A DNA stretch of 64,000 nucleotides from Congeria kusceri (Eukaryota; Mollusca; Bivalvia; Myida; Dreissenidae): positions 49,267,081 to 49,331,080 of the forward strand of contig CM051034.1 of assembly GCA_027627225.1 (NCBI GenBank). Reading direction: 5' to 3'. The notes below the pieces were generated by a model, which had not been told where the DNA came from, did not search any database, and was given only the letters and a program-made list of their open reading frames with translations. Positions within the stretch are counted from its first letter, which is position 1; the number at the start of each line of letters is the position of its first letter. A program made the position numbers and the translations under genes. Shown in pieces: positions 11,606 through 23,296 of this stretch.

Positions 11606-14600
11606 AATTTTTATGTGAACAAAATTACGTTCATATTGTGTTAAAAATGAGGCTCTATATTACATTATTCGTTTCAATATTTTTCATTGTCAGTTTGTGA
11701 AATAGATTCGGGAATAATCCTGATACAATTTAATGATAAATAGAATAAAATGTTTTAAAATGCATGTTTACTTGACCGGACAAGCGCTAGTAAGTGTTGT
11801 CAAATACATTTTAGTTGTTAATAAGGTATAAAGTCAGTCTTTAAAATCGCCGTATTTGATTGGCTAATGAGACTGTTGGAAGTGAGACCTTATAGATCAA
11901 TACGGCGTTCGTTGATGACCCCAATTAAAGTCTTATGTAATTAGATAAGAGGATTAAGGGTTGTCGCTTTACAAAATAAGGCATGTCGGCGTAAGTTAAG
12001 CATGTCGGCCAACGACTGACTGCTTTGAAGGTATGTCGGAGACGACAAGCGAAACAGGCCTGCGGGAAACTGAAATTGGTGTCAATTTAATTTTATCTTG
12101 GGGGAGATATTTCATCTTGTTTTGTTCTTTTTATGTTTAAATGTTTATTGAATTTATAATGTGTACACTACAATTAGATTGTAGTGAAATAAAACAAAAA
12201 TGTTAAGACCAAAAACGACAAGATCGATAAGCTACTTTCTAAACCTCTCTTCTATTTAATGATACGTCTTGAATTGTATGCTGAATTAATCTTAACTCAC
12301 ATTTAGCGATATATTGTTTACTTTTGTTCCGATAATAGGTTACGGAAACGAACGGAATATGCATGAGTGCCAGGTCAATGTTGTCGGACTATACAAATCC
12401 TTACATGAACACCCTTAGACAAACATAAAGATGGTGCGATCTATGTTCGTCTGCTGCTCATAGTGCTGTCATATTAACCTGCCCAATATGAATACATTAC
12501 ACAATGGTTGAACATGCTATTTTAAGAAAAGGCTTTCATCGATACGCTTTACAAGTGTTGTTTATACAATGACAATTATTTAAAGGTGATTATTTTCTTG
12601 TATTCTTCGAAAGTTCCCTAGTAGCGCAGTAGATAACAAGGATTTCGCTTTTTGTAAAATACCGTTTTAGACAAAAGTTCGAGTCTTGCACATTCCTGTT
12701 TAATAACATGAAACACTTTTATGTATCGCTGTGTTTGTCGGGGCTCTGGAGTTTGTTTATTCATTTTGGAATCAATAGACGGTTTAATTTGATGTATCAT
12801 TTAATTGATTTATGAGGATAAGCGATAATACAAAAAAAACACAATAAGTAATTAAATGTTATTCAACATTATTCATATGGCATGAGAAAAAAAAACACAC
12901 AAATCGATCCAAGCCTGGGATTGAACATCCGCCGTTGAAATGTCAGTGTTTTATTCATTGAACTTTTAATGCAGACTTTATCATGGTGCAATGGTCAAAT
13001 GAACTCTAATTATAAGTTATGACGCAATTATTTGGTTGATCGGTTAAGATAAAAATAGCACACTCAGTCACGGTGTAATGTATTCTTATTGTGCACTTTA
13101 ACTATGTCATAACCTGTAGCTTCTTTATTTATTAAACTCCAGCATATGATGAACGTTTATCGTTACTTTGGTTTAATGATTGTGTAATCAACTCGTAGAA
13201 ATATCAAAGTTCATTCGACCTCACCATCCCCACTGTGTTGAAATTGTTGACCCAAATTGATGCATATAAATTGTTCTGTCTTTTTAATATGTTGATATTA
13301 TACTTGAGAATCAAATTATAAAAAACTTCACTCTTCCCCACTCTGTCATCACATATTGATTGTTACTTGCGCGTGTTTACAATTGTGTATCCTTAATATG
13401 AATTCATTTAGATTCTCAAACACGGGATTGCACTTCAAATTATACAGTGATTATATTGAAGAGAATTATATTGATTGTGACAGCAATAATAGTGACACAC
13501 CTTTTTGTTTTACATGTTAAGAGAAGAAATGAAGGAATACAGATGAATTATTGTGACTTTAGGTCGGAGAGGCGGTCACAAATTCATCACATTCTTATAA
13601 ATCATCCCGATGAAAACTTGAGACTCAGTGTAAAAAAGTGACAGAAAGGGTGTCAGATTTTACTAAAAAAAGCAACGTGAATTGAAAAGGCAAAAGAAAT
13701 GCATTGTATCATTAGGAAAAACAAAAATCATTAACATATCTAGGATCCCAAAGTCATAACCAATTAGCACATGTCAAAAGATATCCAAAGTCATGAGCGA
13801 CAAATGGACGATAAAACAAACAGTGATGATTTAAGGAGATGAATCTTGAATTGTTATAAAAGACAGCCACAGTACAGACTCACCACTGCATTATAGTTAA
13901 CGCATTGTCCTTGGAGGAATCGGATTGTGAAACACTAGATTCAATCATTCAAAGAATACCAGCCGTAATCGAGTATCTCCATTCAAAAGGATAAACAGAT
14001 GTGTACATTAAGTTTACAGCATTATTAGCGGAGAGAAAGTTGCCACTATCTCACATTGCCTATCTTTATTTTTTTTTTGTGATGTTGTTGAATGGTTAAG
14101 CCTTGGCTCATCAATGGCAATGGGATATTCAGAAGACGTAAAATTATTATGAAATACAGGACTTAAACTGTTCAAGGGTAATTTTTTACGATTTATGTCT
14201 GGCTGAAAAAACAACAAGGACAAGCTCTTTCAGGAGACGTTGATCCATCAGAATCGAACATACACTTTGTTGTTCCATCACGCCTCGAGGTTCGGTGTTT
14301 TAGATGTCATGATACAACTTATCAGCAACAATGCTACTTGTAAGACAAAAACATATAATCTATGTGTCGATGGGAAGAAAATAAATGCCGGTTTAACAAA
14401 AAAGAGATATGGGGATGTAAATCTTTGGGGCCTAAACGGGGCAAAAAGAAGAGAGGTTAAAAAATGACAATGAAATGATAGAACAATGATTGAGAAACTG
14501 TATCAAAACAAATTCACGAAGATAAGAGTAGCATTACAGATGTCAGATATATCCATTAAAATGATGTGGTGTGAAGACAGGTGTCCCCATGTAGTGCATG

Positions 14601-14884
14601 GCCTGATTAAACCCCTAACACACGTTGAACATGAGTACTTAAATGTTTTTATGAACATTTTTCACGTGAAATTTATTAGCAATTTGGAATGCAGTTCCTT
14701 ACCGCCAGACTCACAAATGTAGGTGGACCTGTTATCCTTCTCAATGCAAATGTGCACGACATGGAGCGTAAGGTTGTGTTTAAAACATGTAGTGTAATCA
14801 CAAACATCACATTTTAAAAATTTCCTGATATTTTGATTTTCATCTTTAGTTTTTTAATCTATGTTTGGTGGAAGTTTATCATCA
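11606..14884. other. Intergenic; two more tRNA-like scraps, no gene recognised
   Basis: AT-rich. Tract 12613-12695 has an A-box-like (TAGCGCAGTAGATAA) and a B-box-like (AGTTCGAGTCTTGC) stretch on the plus strand. Tract 12905-12960 has a B-box-like stretch on the minus strand (GTTCAATCCCAGGC). AATAAA on the minus strand near 14670-14675 could be the poly(A) signal for the exon ending at 14885. Confidence 0.4.
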
Positions 14885-17800
14885 TTATGAAGATTTATGG
14901 GTGTCTTCAGATTCAGTTTGAAGCTGTTGTCCATGTTTGACCTGGGTGCTATGTAACTTGTATGCATCTACCAAGCTACTGTCAAGTCTCGACACTTCGA
15001 GAGATTCGTCCATTCTGAAAATAAATAATAATGGTCTTTAGAGATTTAAATTAATACATTTATTGTATTTTAAAGACACAGATCGGAGGCTATAAATGTA
15101 ATGCAGAGTTACTTTATTTGTTGTTCAATAAATATAGTCATCAGCACCCATGCGCTTAGTAGGGTAAACCATTATAACAGAAAGAAATACAACTTATAAG
15201 AATGAGTGTATCATATACACAACTGCTTAAAAAACCAGTACATTTTTAATATTGTAATTCAAAACGAACATGCACATTTCTAACAATAGGAAAATGACAA
15301 AATTGTGTTCAAAATACTATGTATATGCAAGATAATTGATAATGCACATTAAAAGGTTAGCAAAACAATTGCAAGCATTTATATAGCTAGAAATACGCTG
15401 CGAAAAGACATGCGATGATAATTACCGAGAAACTTCCACACTGTATCGAAGTAAAACAAATGAAAGCGACTCTTACAAACGTATTCATGTAGTCAAACAA
15501 TTTAGCGCATGACAACCCAGAAAGCAAGCCCAGATAGGACCCATATGGGCCCCTTGAGTGTTTATAAATGTGCGGCAGGTGGGCTACAGATATGGGCCCC
15601 ACCCCAGAAAGTGCATCCGGGATTTACGTGGGTCCCATCTGGGTTACAAAATTGGTCTTAAACGGGACCCATGTGGTCTCAACATGGGACCATAATGGGC
15701 AAACATAGATGGGACCTTGATGGAATACCCACATGGGCCCCACTCCAGAAAGTGCAACCGGGATTTACGTCGATCCCATATGGACTACAATATGGGTTTT
15801 AAATGGGACCCTTGTGGTCTCAACATGGGACCATAATGGGCAAACACAGATGGGACCTTGATGGGATACCAACATGGGCCCCACTCCAGAAAGTGCAACC
15901 GGGATTTACGTGGGTCCCTTATGGGTTATAATATGGGTCTACCATAGGACCCATGTGGTCTCAACATGGGACCATTATGGGCAAACATAGATGGGACCTT
16001 GATGGGATACCCACATGGGGCTCAACCCAGAAAGTGCAACCGAGATTTACGTGGGTCCCATATGGGTTACAATATGGGATACCATAGGACCCATGTGGTC
16101 TCAACATGGCACCATTATGGGCACACACAAATGGGACCTTGTCGGGAGACCCACATGGGCCCCACCCAAAAAAGTGCAACCGGGATTTACGTGGGTCCAA
16201 TATGGGTTACAATATGGGACTACCATGGGACCCATGTGGTCTCAACATCGGAACATTATGGGCAAACACAAACGGGACCTTGATGGGAGACCCACATGGG
16301 CCCCACCGCAGAAAGTGCAACCGGGATTTGCATGGGTCCCATATTGGTTGCAACACAGATTGGTCCTAAAGGGAAAACCTGCATAAAAGCATTACTGAAA
16401 AAGTCCAAACATTGTTCTCTTCATAATTTGTCACTTATACAGAGGTGGCTGTTGCGAAGCTGTGTGTAACATTCTATGGTTGTCAAACTTCATAGGCAGG
16501 ACAATATAAATATAGACTGTTTTTTTTTATAAGGGCCACAATGAGCTTTCCAGTCTGTACTCCTGCTAACATTGTATTCTTCTTGACCATCACATGTCTG
16601 TCAGATACAGGTTTACAACAACCAACACTTAACAAATGACATATTGTTTGGAGTATAATTTGGACCATATCATCAAAGCTTTAAGTTGGTGTTAGTTATT
16701 AATGTATTGATAATAGCATGGTGTTTTTTAACAAGCTATTTATCGTAATCCTTATACTTGACAAAACAGAATATTTTTATAATAGTACAAGATAACAAAA
16801 TGCATCATGTGAGACAGATGTTCAAATAAGCATATTGAGATCTACATGTATGTCTAATGTACCTTGCATAATATACTTTTAAATAATATATCCATGTCAG
16901 CATTTGTGATTACAAAGGGTGAGTATTGAAATAAAGATAAAGTAATACAAAACTTAATTAATGGCAAACTACTTAAAACAAATAATTATGAGTTAATTAT
17001 CTAATATAATGTAAAAATCAACATGAAAGCGTGCATAGTAAGTTATCTAAACAGCATTGCCTTGTAAATATTAACAGCAAGTGAACATTACTTTTAAATA
17101 TGGATATAAACATAACTGAATCCGGTTTTAAATTATTACAAAAAGTACTTGCGTCAACAACTAAATTGGTAAACAACATTGTTTAGATCCAGCTTGTATT
17201 CCCTGAAGTTTTACAGAGACTTATTTACAGATTGTCGCATTTTTTTAAGTATGCCATTAAATGTATTACTTTGACAGATTTAAGCATTGGAACTACAAAC
17301 TCAAGTATAATAACAAAACAAGTATTTAGAAAAAAAAAAGTCCCACCGGGGTTCGAACCTGGGACCTTCGTATTAAAAGGCTATCACCATAACCACTTGG
17401 CCATTCGGACTTCTGTATTTTTCCCAGAATTATTTACTTTATGTAAGTGTTCCACGCGATGTCAACAGTGTCGACGAAAACAACAGAAACACTCCAAATT
17501 ATTCAATCAATTAGCGCTACAAACGCTTTATACTTTTACCAATTTCAACTGACGATTACTCGTAAACGAAACGGTTTTTACTTTACATTCTTGGTACGTA
17601 GTGTTATTTTGCTCCCTTGTATACACTGTATTTTTATTTTTGGAATCGGTAACAAATAGTTGAAAAATTGTAAATTCGTCAATCTGTGAACAGGTCACTT
17701 TAATTTAAATAAAACACAATAATAACAGTTAAAAAGTCAATAAACATTCCTGTTAAAGAGAAAAAGCCAAGCTGAACACCGAAATGTAAATCAACTTTTT

Positions 17801-20800
17801 TTTGGCGCAGTAGAATCGCTTGGCAAATATTTAAATTTACGTATTGAATCATGAATGCAAATTTTAACATTTTTTGTACAGCAACAATGAATCTTACAAT
17901 TTTCAAAACATGCTCAATATACAAATATTACCAAAATGCTTTATTGTGCATATGTAAATAATTATATATGTATTATCTGGAACGACATAAACAGTCAACA
18001 CATACTCAACTTGAATATAAACAACATCAAATATGTCAATTGTTTTCTGTACTACACTAGCGTTTGAAAACATTAGGCCAAAAGAAAACAATTCAATGTG
18101 CAATCTGTGATAATCACGAATTGGCTGGACTTCCTCTCATCTCTTGAAAGCCCGCACTGTTGTTCTTGCAGTGTTGTATTTTTGCTTGAACTTCACCATT
18201 GACACATTTTAGTTGTGTTCTTAATTTATCTCGGTAGGTGATAACAATATAGTCATTAATTTAATTCTTCAAACACCATATATTTCCTTCTAGCGTGATT
18301 AATTGTAGGAATCGTCGACATGCAGTGGACAAATTTCTTTTGACTGCATCTGAAGGAAAACTGTGCAAATATCCAAGTGTTGTAGTAAACGGAGTTGGTG
18401 CTAGATGAAACAGTACAATCTAGTTAACCAAGAAATGGCACTTTTGATTTAATCTAATTTAATCTAAGGTCAAGATCAAAGTGCTGTTGGGTGATATGGG
18501 TTGATAAGGAATGATTATAAGCAACAACTGTGCAAGTATCCAAATGTTGTAGTAAGCGGTGTTGGTGCTAGACGAAACGGTAAAATCTAATTAACCTTGT
18601 CACGGACGGACGGAGGGAAGGAAGGACAGACAAGACAATCACTATATGCCTCCCGCATCAAGATGCCGGGGGCAAAAAAACTAGAGCCATATCAGTTTGC
18701 AAAATACTCCTATTCAAACATACATATTTAAAAGGCTGTTCGTGTTGGGAATTAACAATGTTTAGCATTCCGCAATAATACGAAGATACATACCAGTACC
18801 TAATTTTATAAGTTAGTTATGAAATTAAGTTCATGTGCAAAATATCATTATATCCTCGATGTATGGTGATTCTCAAGCGTTTTACACAAACCTCATTTTG
18901 CAGAACACCAACCAATTTCTGTCTAAACCATACCTTAAAAATATTGACAGAGAAAATGAAACAATAATGTTAACATTTATTTTGATTAAAAAAGCCAAAA
19001 TATTAGATATTTTACGAGATACCATGTCTGTCAATATAATGACTATGATATGCATGCGAATCAAGCAACAGCACAATTTTAAATAAGGCGAGGATATGTA
19101 TTAACATATACACCTATCACTGGAACTTGTTTCTACATTAAAGTTATACAAATTATTATACATTATATAGAAAATTAACTCACCGTGAAGAATGCTCAGT
19201 ATTAGACGGGTGCTAAAAAGCAGTTTGCATTCCTACCACGGCAAGGATTGTATGTGGGACTTAATTAGACAGGTTCTTCATTTGCCTAGTTGCTCTCATT
19301 CAACCTTGATACTGCCCACGCAGCTAACAATGCAATATAATGCCTATAATAATATCAAAATTACAGCAATGCATTATTTCGATTTCACAATAGAAACAAA
19401 TCATGTTCTATCTCGCGAAATTGTGTGACAAATTCAAATCGGGTTTAGAAAACCAAACTCTTTCACAATACTAGGAAAAGTAACAGCGTAAATTTAAGTA
19501 GCTCCATAAATATGATATATATTATTAACAGTTTGTATAACATACCTATCTGTTTTAATATAAAAGCCGCCAAACATGTTTCCTGGTTAAATATCGCCCC
19601 CAAGACATTTCCACCCTGGACTTTTCGTACTTGGACTTTTCGCCACCGTTTGGGGGGCGAACGGTCTATATGAATTGACGACACACCATAACGTTCAATG
19701 TAAATTACAAAATTGCATTTTCGTTTAATATCTTAAAAATGTCTTTAATTAATAAACTTAATGAAATGTATACAATTACATATTAGTTTATTTGTCATTG
19801 AAGGTGGTTAAATCAAATGTTAATGAAGTTAGGTTCTAATAGTTTGTTTTTTTATCCATAAGGATTAATAATGTTTTGTCATTTAAAGTAGTTTATAATA
19901 ACGCAGTAATTAGCATTTAATGATGAACACATGTCGTGTATATGCTTCTTTTTCCCATGTTCGTTGTTAGCGATAATACATAATATACTATATAGTTTGC
20001 GATGTAATGTAATTTCTTATTAATTACTTATCAAGGACGTGTAATGCACATTCATTAATAAAACGGTATACAATTGCCTACGTTTGTTTGTGGGAAAACA
20101 ATTTTAATTGTCTGTTCATTATTAGTTATTAATTCCGTCATAAACTACACACATAAACTTAGTTAATGCATATAAATTAACATACCCGTACCATTAGTCT
20201 TTATTTCAACTATTACCACTGACATTTTATCTTAAAACTCACAAAACTGTTGGACGGACAAAAAAATAATAAAGATTTGCGGGTTAGTTTTGGTTTTGTC
20301 CTTATTCGTAAAATGTATCCATTTTTTTGACTTTTTTGTTATATCATTTATATGATAACTCATTTCTAGTAATGAATGGTCTTGTACGAGATTTTACAAA
20401 TGATTATTGATGCAGTTTGACACCGGATATTATCACCCATCACCCAGTGGCGGTCCACCCCAGATTACACATGGTAGACTTTTATCAAGGTAATCTTGTA
20501 CTATTACAGCATACACGCGGTTAAGAGCTATGGATATGAAAATACTGAAACCACTAAATGAACGGTTTACTTGCAAACTTGCTACAATCCATTAGCATTC
20601 TAAAATACATGTTAACTGAACATTTTGATCACATATCGAACTGCTGTGGGCAAAAATATCATTTGGGACCCACATTGGAGCCATATGGTATATTTTCTCA
20701 ACTAAAGCCCATAAGGGGTTGCTTGACTTGGACCTACCTGGGTTTGATGGCGGCAAAACATAGGGGCACACTTGCCCTCTAGGTCAAATATGGGTCTGAG

Positions 20801-23296
20801 ATGGAAAAAAAAACATTTTTGGGACCCACATTGGGCCTTTATGGTATATTTTTGCCCCGATGAATCCCATACTTGGACCATATGGGGCCTTTCTTGCTGG
20901 GACCCATATAAGCTTTCTTTTTGGGAGCCATATGGGTTTGCTGGACTGGGGCCCACCTGGGTTTTGTAGTGGTAAGACAAAACATATGGGTCCCATACAG
21001 GACCCATATAGTTTATCAGCCAAGGTCAAGCAGATATCTTGCCCATATGTGATTGCTTGCAGTGGACTGATATGGACTTGCTTACTGGGTCCCATGTGGT
21101 ATATTATGCACCTATCAATATTTTCCCCCAGGGGGAAGCGGCGGGCATATACGGGGCTTTTTCACTCAACTTAAATATGGCATCTCCCACTGTGGGGATT
21201 TAGAAAAAAAAGTGCTTGGCTCTAGGGTGGGGAATTAGACCCCAACAAATGAAATTAGTCTAATTCCCCTGGTATTGCCCGCCGCTTCAACCCTGGGAAA
21301 AAAGTATTGATAGGTGCGTTATTTGGGATATACATGGGGCCCATATGGTATATTTGCCCAGCTATAGCCCATATTGTTCCCATATTGACTTGCTTTCTAG
21401 GACCCATATGGGCTTTCTAGTTGGGACCCCTGTGGGTTTACTTTACTTGGATTTTCCTGGTTTTTTTAGTGGCAAGATAAGGCATATGGGTCCCACACTG
21501 GGCTCATGAGATGTATCAGCCCAGGTAAAGCCCATATCATGCCCACATGGGGTGGCTTTCTTGGACCTATATGGGCTTACATACAAAGGACCCACATGAG
21601 CTTCCTTTCATGGACCCATATGGGTCTAATATGAGCAAAAATGTCATTTGGGACCCACTTGGGGCCCGTATTGTATTTTTTGCCCAGCTACAGTCCATAT
21701 TGGGCCCATAAGGACTTGCTTTCTGGGACCCATACCGGCTTTCTAGTAGGGACCCAAATAGGTTTACTTTACTGGAACCAATCTGGGTTTTATAGTTGCA
21801 AGATAATGCATAGGGGTATCACACTGGGCCCATGAGGTATATTAGCCCAGGTAAAAACCATATCATGCCCACATGGGGTGGCTTGTTGGGACAAAATGGG
21901 CTTACTTGCAGTGGCCGCACATGAGCTTCCTTTCTTGGACCATATGGGTCTGATACGGGCAAAAATATCATTTGGGTCCCTCATGGGACCCATACTGCAT
22001 TTTTTCCCAGCTATAGCTCATATTGGGCCCATATTGACTTGCTGTCTGGGACCCAAATCGGCTTTCTAGAAGGGACCAATATGGGTTTACTTTACTTGGA
22101 CCCATCTGGGTTTTATAGTGCCAATACAATGCATATGGGGCCCATATATTGTATTTTATGCCCAGCTATAGCCCATATTTGGCCCTTATCGACTCTGGGA
22201 CCCATACAGGATTTATAGTAGAGACCCAACTGGGTTTACTTTAATTGAACCCATCTGCGTTTTATAGTGGCAAGATAATGCATATGGGTCTCACATTTGG
22301 ACCATGATTTATATCAGCCCAGGAAAAATCCATATCGTGCCCACATGGGATGGCTTGCTGGACCAATATGGGCATACTTGCAGTGAACCCACATGGGCTT
22401 CATGCTGGGACCCATATGGGGTGATATGGGCAAACAAATATCATTTGGGACCCACATGGGGCAATATTGTTTTTTTTGACCATATATAGCCCATATTGGA
22501 CCCATATGGGCTTGCCTACTAGGACCCATATGGGCTTTCTAGTAGGGATCCAAATGGGTTTACTTTACTTGGACCCATCAGGGTTTTATAGTGGCAAGAT
22601 AATGCATATGGGTCTCACATTGGGACCATGACTTATATCAGCACAGGAAAAACCCATATGGTGCCCACATGGGATGGCTTGCTTGGACCAATATGGGCAT
22701 ACTTGCAGTGAACCCACATGGGCTTCATGCTGGGACCCATATGGGGTGATATGGGCGAACAAATATCATTTTGGACCTACATGGAGCCCATATTGTATGT
22801 TCTGCCTAGCCATAGTCCTTATTGGACCCACATGGCCTTGCTTGCTGGGAACACGGTTACTATAAGGTTAACCTTGCCTTTAGAATGAATAAAACTCAAA
22901 GTTTTGTCGTCAAAAGAGAAATAAGTACAGCAAAATAAGTATAAAATCCCAAATTGAAAATCACAAGGAACCGCAAGTCGTGTACAGATCATTTGTTGAG
23001 TTTATTCAAGTGACGTACAGTCAAATTGTCCACCTTGCATAATTTACAATGATGTTTGTACAAAACTAAGACTCAGACAGTATACAAAACCTCACATGGT
23101 TCAAATGTTTTTAATATTAAAACAATTATCAGATTTCACTTACCCAGGTGTCGAATTTGTTTTCCGTTCTAACGTCATCCAAATCGCAATCGGCGTACAG
23201 TTCGTTTATCCACTCTGCGTCAACTATTCGACTATCCCTCAAATTATATCCTTTTATACATTTAAAAATATGTTTGGGGTCATACAGAAATCGCAT
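14885..23296 (-). CDS. Putative three-exon small gene, function unknown
   Basis: Three minus-strand segments have good splice signals and matching phases. Exon 1 is 23296-23144, ATG then 51 codons, reading YNLRDSRIVDAEWINELYA and FDTW before donor GTAAGTG (phase 0). Exon 2 is 19212-19184, 29 nt between TTTTTAG and GTGAGT. Exon 3 is 15014-14885, after TTATTTTCAG, reading SLEVSRLDSSLVDAYKL and ending in HKSS and TAA. Joined, they would code for about 103 residues, hydrophilic and acidic in the middle, with no signal peptide or known domain. The frame upstream of the ATG stays open for about 14 codons, so further 5' exons are possible. Both GGGACCC repeat arrays lie in its introns. The model rests on splice signals and phase alone. 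Confidence 0.4.
15018..15599. other. Intron-like AT-rich sequence
   Basis: No repeat unit or RNA gene is seen. A minus-strand open stretch ending near 15387 (LSCAKLFDYMNTFV, then a hydrophobic run) lacks a clear acceptor and is not called. Confidence 0.35.
15600..16377. repeat. 141-bp tandem repeat array, about 5.5 copies
   Basis: The marker GTGGTCTCAACAT recurs at 15673, 15814, 15955, 16095 and 16236, a constant step of 141 bp. Units are rich in ATGGGACCC and CCCATATGGG, both near-palindromic. Open frames through it (Met-Gly-Pro and Trp-rich) exist only because the repeat lacks stops, and are not genes. Confidence 0.9.
16378..17339. other. Intron-like, nothing recognised
   Basis: AT-rich. 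The minus-strand 61-codon frame ending at 16483 has no splice or domain support. Confidence 0.4.
17340..17410 (-). tRNA. tRNA-like gene or pseudogene with Pol III terminator
   Basis: On the minus strand a 71-nt segment has a good A box (TGGCCAAGTGG) and a perfect B box (GGTTCGAACCC). It ends GTGGGAC and is followed directly by a run of T, the usual Pol III stop. The first four acceptor pairs form (GTCC with GGAC), but two of the remaining three do not. The anticodon stem (CCTT with AAGG) leaves an irregular loop, so the anticodon is not clear. It may be a tRNA pseudogene or a free SINE head. Confidence 0.5.
17411..18365. other. Intron-like AT-rich sequence, nothing recognised
   Basis: No coding or RNA feature supported. 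Confidence 0.4.
18366..18690 (+). repeat. Interspersed repeat with internal duplication and terminal hairpin
   Basis: A segment at about 18366-18440 (AAGTGTTGTAGTAAACGG, GTTGGTGCTAGA) repeats at about 18531-18600. This is followed by a GGAC/GGAAG-type purine tract (18605-18630) and a short hairpin, TGCCTCCCGCAT...ATGCCGGGGGCA (18649-18676). The hairpin tail suggests a non-autonomous mobile repeat. Confidence 0.5.
19213..20639. other. Intron-like AT-rich sequence, nothing recognised
   Basis: No coding feature beyond the 29-nt candidate exon just to the left. No repeat unit recognised. Confidence 0.4.
20640..22860. repeat. Degenerate array of GGGACCCATATGGGC motifs, higher-order unit about 320 bp
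   Basis: Dozens of diverged copies of TGGGACCCATATGGGC occur. A larger unit marked by AATATCATTTGGGACCCA recurs near 21637, 21960, 22430 and 22755, giving steps of about 320 bp with one longer step. It shares its core with the 141-bp array at 15.6 kb, so both belong to one repeat family. Many open frames are by-products. Confidence 0.85.
21108..21317. mobile_element. 210-bp MITE-like element inside the repeat array
   Basis: Inverted ends of about 40 bp: GCACCTATCAATATTTTCC ... AAGCGGCGGGCA at 21108-21147, and the matching reverse complement at 21276-21317 (TGCCCGCCGCTTCA ... GTATTGATAGGTGC). The interior has no coding capacity and does not resemble the surrounding repeat. TTAT occurs just outside both ends, with one extra G on the right, so the target duplication is uncertain. 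The superfamily is unknown. Confidence 0.7.

Noticed and set aside
15387..15602. Minus-strand frame with a hydrophobic C-terminus
   Set aside because: Begins inside the repeat array and lacks a convincing acceptor; chance cannot be excluded.
15966..16386. Overlapping open frames rich in Met-Gly-Pro and Trp (105, 123 and 87 codons)
   Set aside because: They follow the 141-bp repeat in several frames at once and exist only because the unit lacks stops.
16483..16668. 61-codon minus-strand frame as an exon of the small gene
   Set aside because: No usable acceptor or donor and it would break the phase match of the three called exons.
20558..22865. Many open frames in the GGGACCC array
   Set aside because: By-products of the repeat; no splice signals, no domain, both strands equally open.
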